A DNA stretch of 64,000 bases from Gilliamella sp. wkB7 (GCF_001693435.1 NZ_CM004509.1:2790001-2854000), one strand, 5' to 3'; counted from the first letter of the stretch, positions 29,129 through 37,886 are shown. Notes: a model not told the origin generated them from the sequence alone. Made by a program: numbers and translations.

Positions 29129-30451
29129 TTACCGTTTAACCGTTCCCCATAAGTCATACTCATCAGAATGCTCAATGGTGACTTGAACAATGTCCCCGAC
29201 GTTGACATCTTTTTCTTCATTTAAATATACAACACCGTCAATTTCAGGCGCATCAGACATACTACGTCCTATTGCACCTTCTTCATCGACTTCATCAATA
29301 ATCACCGCTAAAGTTTTACCTATTTTAGCTTGTAATTTTTGCATTGATATCTTTTGCTGCAACTGCATAAACCTATCAAATCGCTGTTGTTTGATTTCGT
29401 CTGGAACTTGATTAGCTAATTCATTCGCTGCTGCACCTTCAACGGGGCTATAAGGAAAACAACCAACGCGATCTAATTGCGCTTTTTCTAAAAAGTCGAG
29501 CAATAATTCAAAATCTTGTTCAGTTTCGCCTGGATAACCAACAATAAAAGTTGAACGCAGAGTGATTTCAGGGCAAATTTCACGCCAGTGATGAATTCGT
29601 TCAAGTGTTCTTTCAATTGTTCCAGGGCGTTTCATTGATTTTAAAACCGTTGGGCTGGCATGTTGTAAAGGAACATCTAAATAAGGTAAGATTTTTCCTT
29701 CCGCCATTAATGGAATTAAGTCATCAACACTCGGATATGGGTACATATAGTGTAATCTTACCCAAATACCAAGACTAGATAATTGTTCACAGAGTGTTTG
29801 GATATTAGTTTTTAAAGGCATACCATTCCAAAAGTTGGTGCGGTTTTTGATATCAATACCATAAGCTGAGGTATCTTGAGCAATGACTAAAAGTTCTTTT
29901 ACTCCGCTATCAACTAATCGTTTCGCTTCATCAAGTACATTACCAATAGGACGACTTACCATCTCACCACGTAAAGAAGGGATGATGCAAAATGTACAGC
30001 TATGATTACAACCTTCTGAAATTTTTAAGTATGCATAATGTTTAGGCGTTAACTTTACTCCTTGCTCTGGTACTAAACTGGTAAATGGATTATATGCAGG
30101 TTTTGGCGCATATTTATTTACATGACTTAGCACAGCTTCGTAACTATGGGGACCAGAAATTTCAAGCACTTTTGGGTGTACACTTCGGATCTGATCTTCT
30201 TTAGCGCCAAGACAACCGGTAACAATCACTTTACCATTTTCATCAAGAGCTTCACCAATAGCTTCAAGCGATTCTTGTACAGCGCTGTCAATAAATCCAC
30301 AAGTGTTAACAATCACCAGATCAGCATTTTCATAAGTAGGTACCACTTGATAACCTTGGGTACGCAGTTCAGTTAATATTCGCTCTGAGTCAACTAAATT
30401 TTTAGGACAACCGAGGCTCACAAATCCAATTGTTGGGGATGATATATTCAT
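29129..30451 (-). CDS. rimO: Ribosomal protein S12 methylthiotransferase
   Basis: 440 residues (E. coli 441). Radical-SAM enzyme that methylthiolates an aspartate of ribosomal protein S12. N-terminal UPF0004 domain with its three cluster cysteines ([22 protein letters not shown]), the radical-SAM motif CNHSCTFC near residue 150, and a C-terminal TRAM domain ([13 protein letters not shown]). Start ATG at 30451. mdtK follows directly. Confidence 0.95.
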   Translation of the reverse strand: MNISSPTIGFVSLGCPKNLVDSERILTELRTQGYQVVPTYENADLVIVNTCGFIDSAVQESLEAIGEALDENGKVIVTGCLGAKEDQIRSVHPKVLEISGPHSYEAVLSHVNKYAPKPAYNPFTSLVPEQGVKLTPKHYAYLKISEGCNHSCTFCIIPSLRGEMVSRPIGNVLDEAKRLVDSGVKELLVIAQDTSAYGIDIKNRTNFWNGMPLKTNIQTLCEQLSSLGIWVRLHYMYPYPSVDDLIPLMAEGKILPYLDVPLQHASPTVLKSMKRPGTIERTLERIHHWREICPEITLRSTFIVGYPGETEQDFELLLDFLEKAQLDRVGCFPYSPVEGAAANELANQVPDEIKQQRFDRFMQLQQKISMQKLQAKIGKTLAVIIDEVDEEGAIGRSMSDAPEIDGVVYLNEEKDVNVGDIVQVTIEHSDEYDLWGTVKR

Positions 30452-31220
30452 AGTATTGTAATAATTTTAAAATTTATAGAGGTATTTCTCGAGAATCTAA
30501 AAGTCTGTCAATTTAGATTTAGACAATAGGCGAGCATTTTAACATATTTAAATTGATGCTAATAAAAATTTTTAGGTTGTTATGATTTATATAAAATAAA
30601 ATTATTAAAGGCGTGTATCTAACATGACCGTCAACCATATAAAGTAAATTATAATTTATCTTCAATAGCAACTGATGGCTCTGTCTCGTTAATTGTTGTT
30701 TAGGTATATAATCTATGGCAAGTAAAGTCGATAGACTATTTTATAACGGTTTATAATATTGTAATTGAAGAGCACTATAAACTTGTTCATTTGGAACCAC
30801 ATTTATTAAATGTATCATCTTAAGAATTTAAAAGTATCATATTGAAATCCTATTTTTAAGATTTTAAAAAAAGACTGATTGAAATTTGAAGTGTTGATAA
30901 GAGCAAAAGGATTATTCCTAAATAGTAAATTTATTCATGTTAAAGAGTAGATTATTTTCAAATATTAATTATCGGTTCAATAATAAAATTTAAACTTTTG
31001 GCATGACATCATTTAAGTATCAAATAATCTACAATTGTATAGCAATTTTTAGTACTGTTTTTAGTAAACCAAATGTTGAGCAGCATTGATAGTATTACAA
31101 AACATTAGAATACTAAGAACAGTAACGAAAACAATCTATATAGCTATATAGTAAAAAAACCCTTACTAACTGCATAAGGGCAAATAGGAAGTTAAACAAT
31201 TAACAATAATAATAACAATC
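30452..31220. other. Long intergenic region, no gene seen
   Basis: Downstream of the siderophore-binding gene and upstream of rimO on the minus strand. AT-rich; all frames are broken. The only structure I can support is the terminator at 31153-31181. A stretch starting GGCTCTGTCTCGTTAATTG (about 30674) reminded me of insertion-sequence ends but has no partner. Confidence 0.5.
31153..31181 (-). terminator. Intrinsic terminator after the siderophore-binding protein gene
   Basis: On the minus strand, CCCTTAT-GCAGTTA-GTAAGGG followed by seven T residues, 40 bases after the stop codon. Confidence 0.85.
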
Positions 31221-32141
31221 TTATTTTAGACCATTAATTACTTCATCAATTTGACGATCTAAACTTTCTGCACCGCCACCAGATAAGTACCAAAGATCGG
31301 GCGTTAGATAAACAACTTCAGTTTTGCTCTCAGCTAATACTTTTGCATCAAAAAAGTCTTCTTTCATAGCCGTCTGGCCAATTGCTTTACTACGATCAAC
31401 GACATAAATAATGTCAGGTTTAACATCACTAACGTAATTATTATCAATAAAAGTCGGTTTTGGCCTTTCACCATTATTTACTGGTTGAATAAAAAATGGA
31501 ACAGCCCGTTTTACTTTTAAAACATCATGAATTAACGCAGCACTTGAACTTGCGTTAATTAGAATCAATTTATCATCATTATGGATTGCAACAATTGCTT
31601 TTTTATGACTTGATTGAGCAACAGATTGAGCATTTGTTATTTTTACATCAAGGGCTTGAATTAAATTACTTGCGTTTTTTTCAGTGCCAGTGATATCTGC
31701 TAATAAATTAATATGTTTTTTGGTTGATTCAAGGTAGTTTTTTGCATCAACGCTTAAATTAATTACAGGTGCAATCTTAGATAGCTCTTGAGTTCGGCTA
31801 GCTTGACGACCATCAATAATAATCAATTGCGGTTTAGCTTGTTTGATTGCATCTATACTCGGTTCTTTCATATTACCTGTGTCAGCAATGTTTGCATTTT
31901 TATACTGCTCAAGATAAGAAGGCAGAACAGAAAGAGGTGCTCCTGCAACAATTGAACCTTTACCTAAAGCATCTAACGTGTCTAGTGCACCATAGTTCAT
32001 CACAACAACTTTACTTGGTGATTTAGGTACTACAACTGATTGATTATTATCGGTTGTTACCGTCATTGAAGATTGACAACCCGTTAACCCTAAGACAAGT
32101 GCAGCTAATGAGCTTAATAGTAATTTTTTCTTGGTATTCAT
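31221..32141 (-). CDS. Siderophore-binding periplasmic lipoprotein (class III, FatB/CeuE/YclQ-like)
   Basis: 306 residues. Lipoprotein signal ending LGLTGC (Cys22). The mature protein has the two-lobed cluster A-8 form with VVVMNYGALDTLDALGKG, the long connecting helix, and KPDIIYVVDRSKAIG in the second lobe. The family captures ferric siderophores for an ABC importer. No permease or ATPase gene is adjacent, which is unusual. Divergent from the TonB-dependent receptor with two Fur boxes between them, so the pair is almost certainly iron-repressed. Confidence 0.87.
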   Translation of the reverse strand: MNTKKKLLLSSLAALVLGLTGCQSSMTVTTDNNQSVVVPKSPSKVVVMNYGALDTLDALGKGSIVAGAPLSVLPSYLEQYKNANIADTGNMKEPSIDAIKQAKPQLIIIDGRQASRTQELSKIAPVINLSVDAKNYLESTKKHINLLADITGTEKNASNLIQALDVKITNAQSVAQSSHKKAIVAIHNDDKLILINASSSAALIHDVLKVKRAVPFFIQPVNNGERPKPTFIDNNYVSDVKPDIIYVVDRSKAIGQTAMKEDFFDAKVLAESKTEVVYLTPDLWYLSGGGAESLDRQIDEVINGLK

Positions 32142-32162
32142 CTCGGTTCCTTTGTTTACTCT

Positions 32163-32181
32163 GCAAATGATAACTATTATT
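32163..32181. promoter_or_regulatory. Fur box 1 (siderophore-binding protein side)
   Basis: GCAAATGATAACTATTATT matches the 19-base Fur consensus at 14 positions. It lies just upstream of the lipoprotein gene start. Confidence 0.7.
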
Positions 32182-32226
32182 GTTTAAAGTGTATAAATTG
32201 TCTAGCAATAAATAATTTTTTGAAAA

Positions 32227-32245
32227 GATATTGATAACTATTCTC
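32227..32245. promoter_or_regulatory. Fur box 2 (TonB receptor side)
   Basis: GATATTGATAACTATTCTC matches the 19-base Fur consensus at 15 positions. It sits about 65 bases before the receptor ATG, in promoter position. Confidence 0.8.
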
Positions 32246-32309
32246 ATATAGTATATTGTACTTTCGCACTTCAGTTGAAAATATCAATATAAATAATAGG
32301 GTTATACAA

Positions 32310-34283
32310 ATGAATACTAAGTTTAAATTGGCAGCACATGTCATTAACACTAGTCTTTTATTATCATTGTCTGGCATTGCTGTGGCTGCAAGCGATAAAG
32401 ACACAGATACCATGGTAGTGACAGCATCAGGATTTTCACAGCAAATTAAAGAAGCACCGGCGACAATTTCAGTGATCACACCAGAAGAAATTAGCAAAAA
32501 ACCTTATCGTGATGTGACTGATGCACTTAAAGATATTCCGGGTGTTACTATAACTGGTGGCGGTGATTCGACAGATATTAGTATTCGTGGTATGGATGCA
32601 AAATACACTTTATTATTAATTGATGGTAAAAAAGTCAGCACACGTGAAACAAGACCTAATAGTGATAACTCAGGTTTTGAGCAAGGCTGGTTACCACCTT
32701 TAACTGTTATTGAACGTATTGAAGTTGTCCGTGGACCTATGTCTTCTTTATATGGTTCAGATGCCATGGGTGGGGTAGTTAATATTATCACTAAAAAAGT
32801 GTCTAACAAATGGCACGGTGGTTTACGCATTGAGTCAGTTATTCCTTATCGTGCAGATGAAAAAAATACCTATATTGGTAGTTTCTCCACCATGGGACCT
32901 ATAATTGATGATATTTTGGGTATTCAGTTATATGGTCAATATACCAAGCGTCATGAAGATAAATTCCTAAATGGTCATTCGGCACAAAAATTACGTAGCC
33001 TAAATGGTAAAATATCGCTTAATGCAACTGAAACACAAACATTTGATCTCGACTTTGGGCGATCTTTACAAAATAGTAATGCTACAGGTGGTAAAACAAG
33101 ACCAGTTAATCGTGGCGATTTTAATCGAGATAACCGTCGCAACTCTTTTGCTTTGACTCATAATGGTTTATTTGGTGATGTCTCAACGACATCTTTTATT
33201 GCTCATGAAAGTAATAATAATCCAGAAAGAAAAATGAAAATTCGTAATACCAATGTTGACTCTCGTGTGACCATTCCTTTCTCGATTAATATGTTAACCG
33301 CTGGTGGAGAATATACTTATCAAGAACTTCACGATAATGGTAATCAGTTAAATAAAAAATTAACAAAAATCGATCGTTGGAGTTATGCATTCTTTGCTGA
33401 TGATGAGATCAGAATTATCGATAATTGGAGTATTACTGCCGGCGTACGCTATAATAAAGATGAAAACTACGGTCATAACTGGAATCCAAAGATTTATAGT
33501 GTCTGGAATATTGATGATAACTTTACTTTAAAAGGTGGTTACTCAACTGGATTTGCAACACCACAACTACGCCAAGTTGTTTCAGACTGGGGACAAGTTA
33601 CAGGTGGATCAGGAACAGGTAATAAAGGGATGATAATGGGAAATCCAAATTTAAAACCTGAAAAAACGAATTCATTTGAAATGGGTGTTGGTTATACCAA
33701 TGAATATGGTGTTGATGCATCTGTAACAGCTTTTTATACCAAATATAAAGATAAAATCCAATCTTATTATATTTGCCGAGGTGAAGCTGGATCTAGAAAT
33801 TGCCAGATCAATGGTTATCGTGAAAAATTTGATTTTGTTCAGGGGCGTGAGAATGTGGATAAAGCAGATCTTAAAGGTTTAGAGCTATCATTCAAAACAC
33901 CTCTATTTACTGATTTCTTATTAAGTTCTAACTATTCTTGGAATAAATCAGAACAAAAAACCGGAAAAAATAAAGGTAAACCTTTAAACCGTACACCAAA
34001 GCAAAAATTCAATACTCAACTTGATTGGTATGTAACTCAAGAATGGGATTTATGGACTAAAGTTGCTTATTATGGCGTCGAAAGTACAACAGATCGTAGC
34101 GGTAAGAAAATTGAATATCCAGGCTATACTTTCTGGGATGTAGGTGCATCTTTCCATATAAATAAAAATGCTAAGATTTATGGTGGAGTTTATAACTTAT
34201 TTGATAAAGATGTTTCAAACGCTGACTTTGGTAAAACTTTAGAAGGTCGACGTTACTTTGTGGGTACTGAGATTAACTTCTAA
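32310..34283 (+). CDS. cirA: TonB-dependent catecholate siderophore receptor (CirA-like)
   Basis: 657 residues from ATG at 32310, which gives a clean signal peptide ending GIAVA; an in-frame upstream start at 32256 would add 18 residues and spoil it. TonB box DTMVVTAS follows the cleavage site. Plug domain: PATISVITPEEI, VSIRGMD-like ISIRGMDAKYTLLLIDGKK, and IERIEVVRGPMSSLYGSDAMGGVVNIITKK. The 22-strand barrel ends RRYFVGTEINF with a terminal Phe. Best resemblance is E. coli CirA, a receptor for linear catecholates and colicin I. Ligand here is unproven. Confidence 0.9.
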   Translation: MNTKFKLAAHVINTSLLLSLSGIAVAASDKDTDTMVVTASGFSQQIKEAPATISVITPEEISKKPYRDVTDALKDIPGVTITGGGDSTDISIRGMDAKYTLLLIDGKKVSTRETRPNSDNSGFEQGWLPPLTVIERIEVVRGPMSSLYGSDAMGGVVNIITKKVSNKWHGGLRIESVIPYRADEKNTYIGSFSTMGPIIDDILGIQLYGQYTKRHEDKFLNGHSAQKLRSLNGKISLNATETQTFDLDFGRSLQNSNATGGKTRPVNRGDFNRDNRRNSFALTHNGLFGDVSTTSFIAHESNNNPERKMKIRNTNVDSRVTIPFSINMLTAGGEYTYQELHDNGNQLNKKLTKIDRWSYAFFADDEIRIIDNWSITAGVRYNKDENYGHNWNPKIYSVWNIDDNFTLKGGYSTGFATPQLRQVVSDWGQVTGGSGTGNKGMIMGNPNLKPEKTNSFEMGVGYTNEYGVDASVTAFYTKYKDKIQSYYICRGEAGSRNCQINGYREKFDFVQGRENVDKADLKGLELSFKTPLFTDFLLSSNYSWNKSEQKTGKNKGKPLNRTPKQKFNTQLDWYVTQEWDLWTKVAYYGVESTTDRSGKKIEYPGYTFWDVGASFHINKNAKIYGGVYNLFDKDVSNADFGKTLEGRRYFVGTEINF

Positions 34284-34346
34284 ATAAATTGAACTAATAA
34301 ATATTTTTCTGTGAAAAAAGGTGGCTGTTCAAACACCCATCTTTTT

Positions 34347-34497
34347 ATGTTCCCTGTATGCAGAGGGATAAACCGGGGACTACTCGGGCAGAGGTTGAGG
34401 CACAAACATGTTCCCTGTATACACAGGGATAAACCGAAATATCACCCAACCTGTTTTTCATTATCCACATGTTCCCTGTATGTACAGGGATAAAATA
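34347..34497 (+). CRISPR. CRISPR array A (type I-E-like repeats, 3 repeats, 2 spacers)
   Basis: Repeats at 34347-34375, 34408-34436 and 34469-34497, spacers 34376-34407 and 34437-34468, both exactly 32 bases. The repeat opens ATGTTCCCTGTA and closes CAGGGATAAACCG, the type I-E form; in the third the last bases are changed to AAATA. First base is A where array C has G, and the first repeat has an A in place of C in the 3' arm. No leader of the array C kind precedes it; cirA ends 63 bases upstream. Likely an old, inactive array. Confidence 0.88.
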
Positions 34498-34509
34498 CAA
34501 AACTACTAC

Positions 34510-34532
34510 AAACCGCTCGCATGGCGGTTTTT
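34510..34532 (+). terminator. Intrinsic terminator ahead of secreted-protein gene 1
   Basis: Stem AAACCGC / GCGGTTT with a 7-base loop, then TTCATTGCC. It closes whatever is transcribed across array A. The bases after it resemble those after the terminator at 35304-35327. Confidence 0.75.
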
Positions 34533-34594
34533 CATTGCCAAACTTTATTAAATAACATACCATTGCAAAAAAACATAAAGAATAAGGAAATGAT

Positions 34595-35266
34595 ATGGAA
34601 AAGATTATTTATTGTTTGTTGTTATTCCCATTTTTTGTATTTGCTGATGATTTCTATAATTGTAAATATGCAATGGGTATTGAAACAGAAGAAAATCTAA
34701 ACTATTTGGCGAATGCAACTGTTCGGGTAACCAATGATAGATTTGTTGCTCAAGATTTAACACACAAGGAGCATAAATCGCCTAAATTTACAGAGTTTAC
34801 AGAATTTGCTGATAATTTATCTATTGCAGAGGACTCAGAGAAAGTATATGTTCTGGCAAATGATAGAACAAAGTATGTGATTACGACTAAAATAAGTAAT
34901 CTTGTTTTTAAATGGGGTAATTGTACTCTTGATTTATCTATTGACTTCGAGAATGAAAAATTTGGTAACAAACCAGTAAATTTTTTTCCTAAGATAAAAT
35001 CGTATTTTCGGGACGTATTGAAAGATCCTGATTCTGCAAAATATTCTAACATTTCTAAACCTCAGAAAGATTTCATAATTGAATATGGAAAGGTTATCAC
35101 CGGATATTCGGTCTGCCTATATGTCAATGCTAAAAATTCATTTGGCAGTTACACAGGAAAAAAATTATATTGGGCTTTCTTAAAAGACAATAAATTATTA
35201 AGAGTAAATGATGCGCAAGATTCAATAGTAATAACCCGATGGCATAATATTAGTTGTAGCTATTAA
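34595..35266 (+). CDS. Secreted protein of unknown function (signal peptide, C-terminal DPDSAKY domain)
   Basis: 223 residues. Signal peptide MEKIIYCLLLFPFFVFA, then an N-terminal beta-rich part with a Cys pair region (YNCK, GNCTLD), and a C-terminal domain with LKDPDSAKY, VCLYVNAKNSFGSYTGKK and a late WAFLKDN. I recall the 'DPDSA...VNAKNSFGGYTG' block from small uncharacterised bacterial and phage lipoproteins; its function is unknown. AAGGAA precedes the ATG. Its upstream region and signal peptide are closely related to those of the next gene. It lies between CRISPR arrays A and B. Confidence 0.75.
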   Translation: MEKIIYCLLLFPFFVFADDFYNCKYAMGIETEENLNYLANATVRVTNDRFVAQDLTHKEHKSPKFTEFTEFADNLSIAEDSEKVYVLANDRTKYVITTKISNLVFKWGNCTLDLSIDFENEKFGNKPVNFFPKIKSYFRDVLKDPDSAKYSNISKPQKDFIIEYGKVITGYSVCLYVNAKNSFGSYTGKKLYWAFLKDNKLLRVNDAQDSIVITRWHNISCSY

Positions 35267-35303
35267 AAATATTGTTTTTTAGCATAAAGTATCAAATCAA
35301 TTC

Positions 35304-35327
35304 AACCCTCTAACGAGGGTTTTTTAT
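35304..35327 (+). terminator. Intrinsic terminator between the two secreted-protein genes
   Basis: Stem AACCCTC / GAGGGTT with loop TAAC and TTTTATT. It is followed by ATTGCCAAAAACTATTAAATAAA, closely matching the sequence after the terminator at 34510-34532. Confidence 0.85.
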
Positions 35328-35386
35328 TGCCAAAAACTATTAAATAAAATAATATTGTAAATAAATGTAAAGATTTAGGAAATGGT

Positions 35387-35863
35387 ATGAAGAAAATTAT
35401 GTTTTGCTTGTTGTTTGTCCCCTTTTTTGTTTTTTGCGACTCAGTAAAAACCGGTAACTGGATAGTTGATATCAATGAAGACCCTATTACTGATGAGAAA
35501 ACAGTTAGAATCTTCACGCTTGATAAAACAAAATTGAATAATGAAACTGCTGCGTTTTTATTTAATTGTAATTCAGTTAGCCTCTTATCATTTGATATAA
35601 ATGATTTACCAAAAATAAATGAAAGAGGAAATTCAACAAAAGTCGTATTAAGAGTGGACAAAAAAACTCCCATTGAAATGGATTGGACTAAAGAAGAGAT
35701 AGGATATGAATTTTCGGATATTAATGAAATTAATAATTTGATAAAAAAAGGGAAAAAGTTAGTGGTTAGAGCTGAATTTTCAAAAACTAAAGATTTTGAG
35801 TTCTCTCTAGCTGGCTTTGCAAAAGCCTATAAAAAATTGCAAAAAAATTGTTCTACCAACTAA
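35387..35863 (+). CDS. Secreted protein, TagO/VasI-like
   Basis: 158 residues with signal peptide MKKIMFCLLFVPFFVFC. The mature part has GNWIVDINEDPITDEKTV, an LFNCNS motif with a central Cys, WTKEEIGYEF, and a C-terminal FSLAGFAKAYKKLQKNC. That order (W...sP...D, RC/NC strand, W-S, F-x-x-x-G, terminal Cys) is the pattern I know from the TagO/VasI-like family linked to type VI secretion accessory proteins and from phage-encoded relatives. No secretion genes are nearby, so the role is open. It ends three bases before CRISPR array B. Confidence 0.7.
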   Translation: MKKIMFCLLFVPFFVFCDSVKTGNWIVDINEDPITDEKTVRIFTLDKTKLNNETAAFLFNCNSVSLLSFDINDLPKINERGNSTKVVLRVDKKTPIEMDWTKEEIGYEFSDINEINNLIKKGKKLVVRAEFSKTKDFEFSLAGFAKAYKKLQKNCSTN

Positions 35864-35866
35864 TCA

Positions 35867-35956
35867 ATGTTCCCTGTACGCGCAGGGATAAACCATATTT
35901 GACGTAATACATAGTGGTTTAGATCCTATATCCCCTGTGCACACAAGGATAAATCG
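35867..35956 (+). CRISPR. CRISPR array B (2 repeats, 1 spacer, decaying)
   Basis: Repeats 35867-35895 and 35928-35956 around one 32-base spacer (35896-35927). The first repeat has CGCGCAGGG in its middle and ends ACCA; the second is heavily changed (ATATCCCCTGT ... AAGGATAAATCG). It starts three bases after the stop of the upstream secreted-protein gene. Same orientation as arrays A and C. Confidence 0.8.
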
Positions 35957-36054
35957 GCAAGCATCAATATTACATAGTATTTTTTGCTATTCAAAAATCG
36001 CAATTATATATTTCATTATTTACCATTTATTAATTACATGAAAAATATAAATTT

Positions 36055-36217
36055 ATCGGTAGAATCTCGTGCAATCTAATTTTAATTTACATTAATTTTA
36101 ATTAATCTAATAAAAACATATGGTTATAGATATTGATTTTAATAAAAAATAGCTTAAAAAATCGGTAGAAATTTAAAAGTCAATATTTTAATTATAAAAC
36201 AGTATGTTATAATTAGA
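36055..36217 (+). promoter_or_regulatory. CRISPR leader of array C
   Basis: AT-rich region with two copies of TCGGTAGAA (36056 and 36162), AGCTTAAAAAATC (36151-36163) and AGTATGTTATAATTAGA directly before the first repeat. The E. coli type I-E leader has GGTAGA, GCTTAAAAAATC and GGTTATGTTTAGA in the same order, so this is the leader-proximal end. TATAAT at 36207-36212 could be the -10 of the array promoter. Confidence 0.7.
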
Positions 36218-36429
36218 GTGTTCCCTGTACACACAGGGATAAACCGTACTCTTGTTGCTGCAAATAAAGCGCGAGAGCGTGTTCCCTGTACACACAGGGA
36301 TAAACCGCTATAAAATACGCTGATTCAATGGCTACCTCTGTGTTCCCTGTATACACAGGGATAAACCGTATTCCACATGAGGGGCATTCAAATTCATCAT
36401 GTGTTCCCTGTACACACAGGGATAAACCA
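36218..36429 (+). CRISPR. CRISPR array C (type I-E, 4 repeats, 3 spacers)
   Basis: Repeats 36218-36246, 36279-36307, 36340-36368 and 36401-36429; three spacers of exactly 32 bases. The repeat opens GTGTTCCCTGTA and closes ACACAGGGATAAACCG, with the CCCTGT / ACAGGG hairpin arms. One repeat has TATACA in place of TACACA, and the last ends ACCA, marking the leader-distal end. It is the best preserved of the three arrays and has a recognisable leader. No cas gene is in the window. Confidence 0.95.
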
Positions 36430-36497
36430 ATATATTCTATAGATAAAACTCGTTATTATTAATAAGAACTATATTGCTAATTTAAGGATGAATTTTC

Positions 36498-37088
36498 ATG
36501 TGTGCATCTAATAAGGATAACTTCCCAAAAAAATTAATAAAAACTCCACTAAAAAATGGATTCTATTATAATAGAAGACCAAATAATAAAGTTGACTTTT
36601 CTAATCTTCAGACTTTTCCCACATTTTACAGTCGTCATGACAACTTTTTGTGGATCAAAGAATTTGTTTTTTATAAAAATGGTATTCGAGTATGTGTTTT
36701 TCATGATGTCGCAATTAACCTAGAAAAAACAATTATAATGATAGGAAAATTCGAAGTTGAACTAAAATATTTGCTAGAGCTAAAACGTCGAAATGGAGGT
36801 AGAGATTCTCTAATCGCTTTAGCCAATGAAGTAAAAAAAACAATTGACTCAGTTAATCAGATTCAATTTAAACTTACACTTACACCATGGACATATTCAT
36901 CCACGATTATTGATAATACATTAGTCCGCGCAGAGACAAAAAGAGATTCGCTTAATTATACATTACTTTTAGCAGAGAAAATAAGAGATTTACTTAATAA
37001 AATTAAGGCAAATGGAGTTTATCTTGACAAAGATAATAACTCGGATTCAATTATAGTCAGTGCTAAATGGTTAAAAAAAGATTGGTAA
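36498..37088 (+). CDS. Uncharacterised protein downstream of CRISPR array C
   Basis: 196 residues, not recognised. No signal peptide or membrane segment. The N-terminal half is mixed with aromatic residues (FPTFYSRHDNFLWIKEF), the middle has a basic-acidic helix (ELKYLLELKRRNGG), and the C-terminal third is helical with a Lys-rich end (SAKWLKKDW). AAGGA at good spacing before ATG 36498. It follows the array by 68 bases on the same strand, where cas genes might be expected, but shows no motif of Cas1, Cas2, Cas3 or Cascade subunits. Confidence 0.65.
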   Translation: MCASNKDNFPKKLIKTPLKNGFYYNRRPNNKVDFSNLQTFPTFYSRHDNFLWIKEFVFYKNGIRVCVFHDVAINLEKTIIMIGKFEVELKYLLELKRRNGGRDSLIALANEVKKTIDSVNQIQFKLTLTPWTYSSTIIDNTLVRAETKRDSLNYTLLLAEKIRDLLNKIKANGVYLDKDNNSDSIIVSAKWLKKDW

Positions 37089-37524
37089 TATTCGTCTTAG
37101 AGCTATTTTGATATCTTTGCCGGATTTTAATGCGATAAGGTAGTGGTGATTTACTATGATTATTGATAACAAATGTTGATATTGTCCATATTTAACAATT
37201 AGTTTTGGTTTGATTTTTCTTGTTTTTATTAAAATAATTTACACATGATTATATTAATTTTTTAATTATGACGATGCTTTCCTTTCGCTTTTTGATACAT
37301 AGTGTTACCAGTCTTTATAGCAGGAATATTGTTGGTGTAGTTTAATAGAAATCAACGAGAAAAGCCGAATAATAGAGCTTACTATAAGTTAGGAAAGTTT
37401 ACAGTTATTTTAATTTTAATTGATTTTATTATATTACTGCTTGCTATTATAGCCGTATTCAATCAGTGAAAATTTTATCGGAAATAGACTTAAGATCAAA
37501 ATAGCTATAAATTCTTAAGAAGAA
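37089..37524. other. Intergenic region with a possible decayed membrane-protein gene
   Basis: No intact gene. It contains the candidate pseudogene at 37302-37469 and then runs to the tRNA-Val gene. The rest is AT-rich without visible structure. Confidence 0.5.
37302..37469 (+). pseudogene. Possible remnant of a small two-helix membrane protein
   Basis: A frame beginning GTG at 37302 reads a hydrophobic helix (LPVFIAGILLV), an in-frame TAG at 37338, a polar loop (FNRNQREKPNNRAYYK) and a second hydrophobic helix (FTVILILIDFIILLLAIIAVF), ending TGA at 37467. The hydrophobic-polar-hydrophobic order on both sides of the stop suggests a real gene broken by an amber codon. No ribosome binding site is clear. 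Chance composition cannot be excluded. Confidence 0.35.
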
Positions 37525-37601
37525 TGGTACGCCCGGGTGGACTCGAACCACTGACCCCCACCATGTCAAGGTGATGCTCTAACCAACTGAGCTACGGGCG
37601 T
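37525..37601 (-). tRNA. tRNA-Val (anticodon GAC)
   Basis: 77 bases on the minus strand. Acceptor stem ACGCCCG / CGGGCGT with discriminator A and encoded CCA; D arm TAGCTCAGTTGGTTAGAGC; anticodon loop CTTGACAT gives GAC; T loop GGTTCGAGTCC. Matches E. coli tRNA-Val(GAC) except in the stems. Confidence 0.95.
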
Positions 37602-37886
37602 ATATCGGAAACACGCAAATATTAACGGGCAATTCGATTTGTATCAAGTAAAAAATTTAAAAATAGCCGTTTTTTTAATCTGTCGGAACATAACGTTGAT
37701 AAAATAATCAATAAATGGTATTTAATTGTTAAGTTAAAGATGATTGATAGATGAATGTTTTCTCATTGTTTCTGTTAACCGAAAAATTTTATGCTTTATA
37801 TAAACAGCAAATAAATGTAAGTCGGTAGTGGTTTGTTGAAATTATTTTAGCTATACTCCCTGAATTGATAAAAGGGGTTATTTGTT

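Noticed and set aside
30674-30700. GGCTCTGTCTCGTTAATTG resembling an insertion-sequence end
   Set aside because: No matching inverted partner, target duplication or transposase frame was found nearby.
34311-34563. Short open frames on both strands across CRISPR array A
   Set aside because: They consist of repeat and spacer sequence; the repeated residues only reflect the repeat units.
37653-37886. Search for an integrated element at the tRNA-Val gene
   Set aside because: No integrase and no repeated tRNA 3' end was seen within the window; the CRISPR region lies on the 3' side of the tRNA but shows no attachment repeat.
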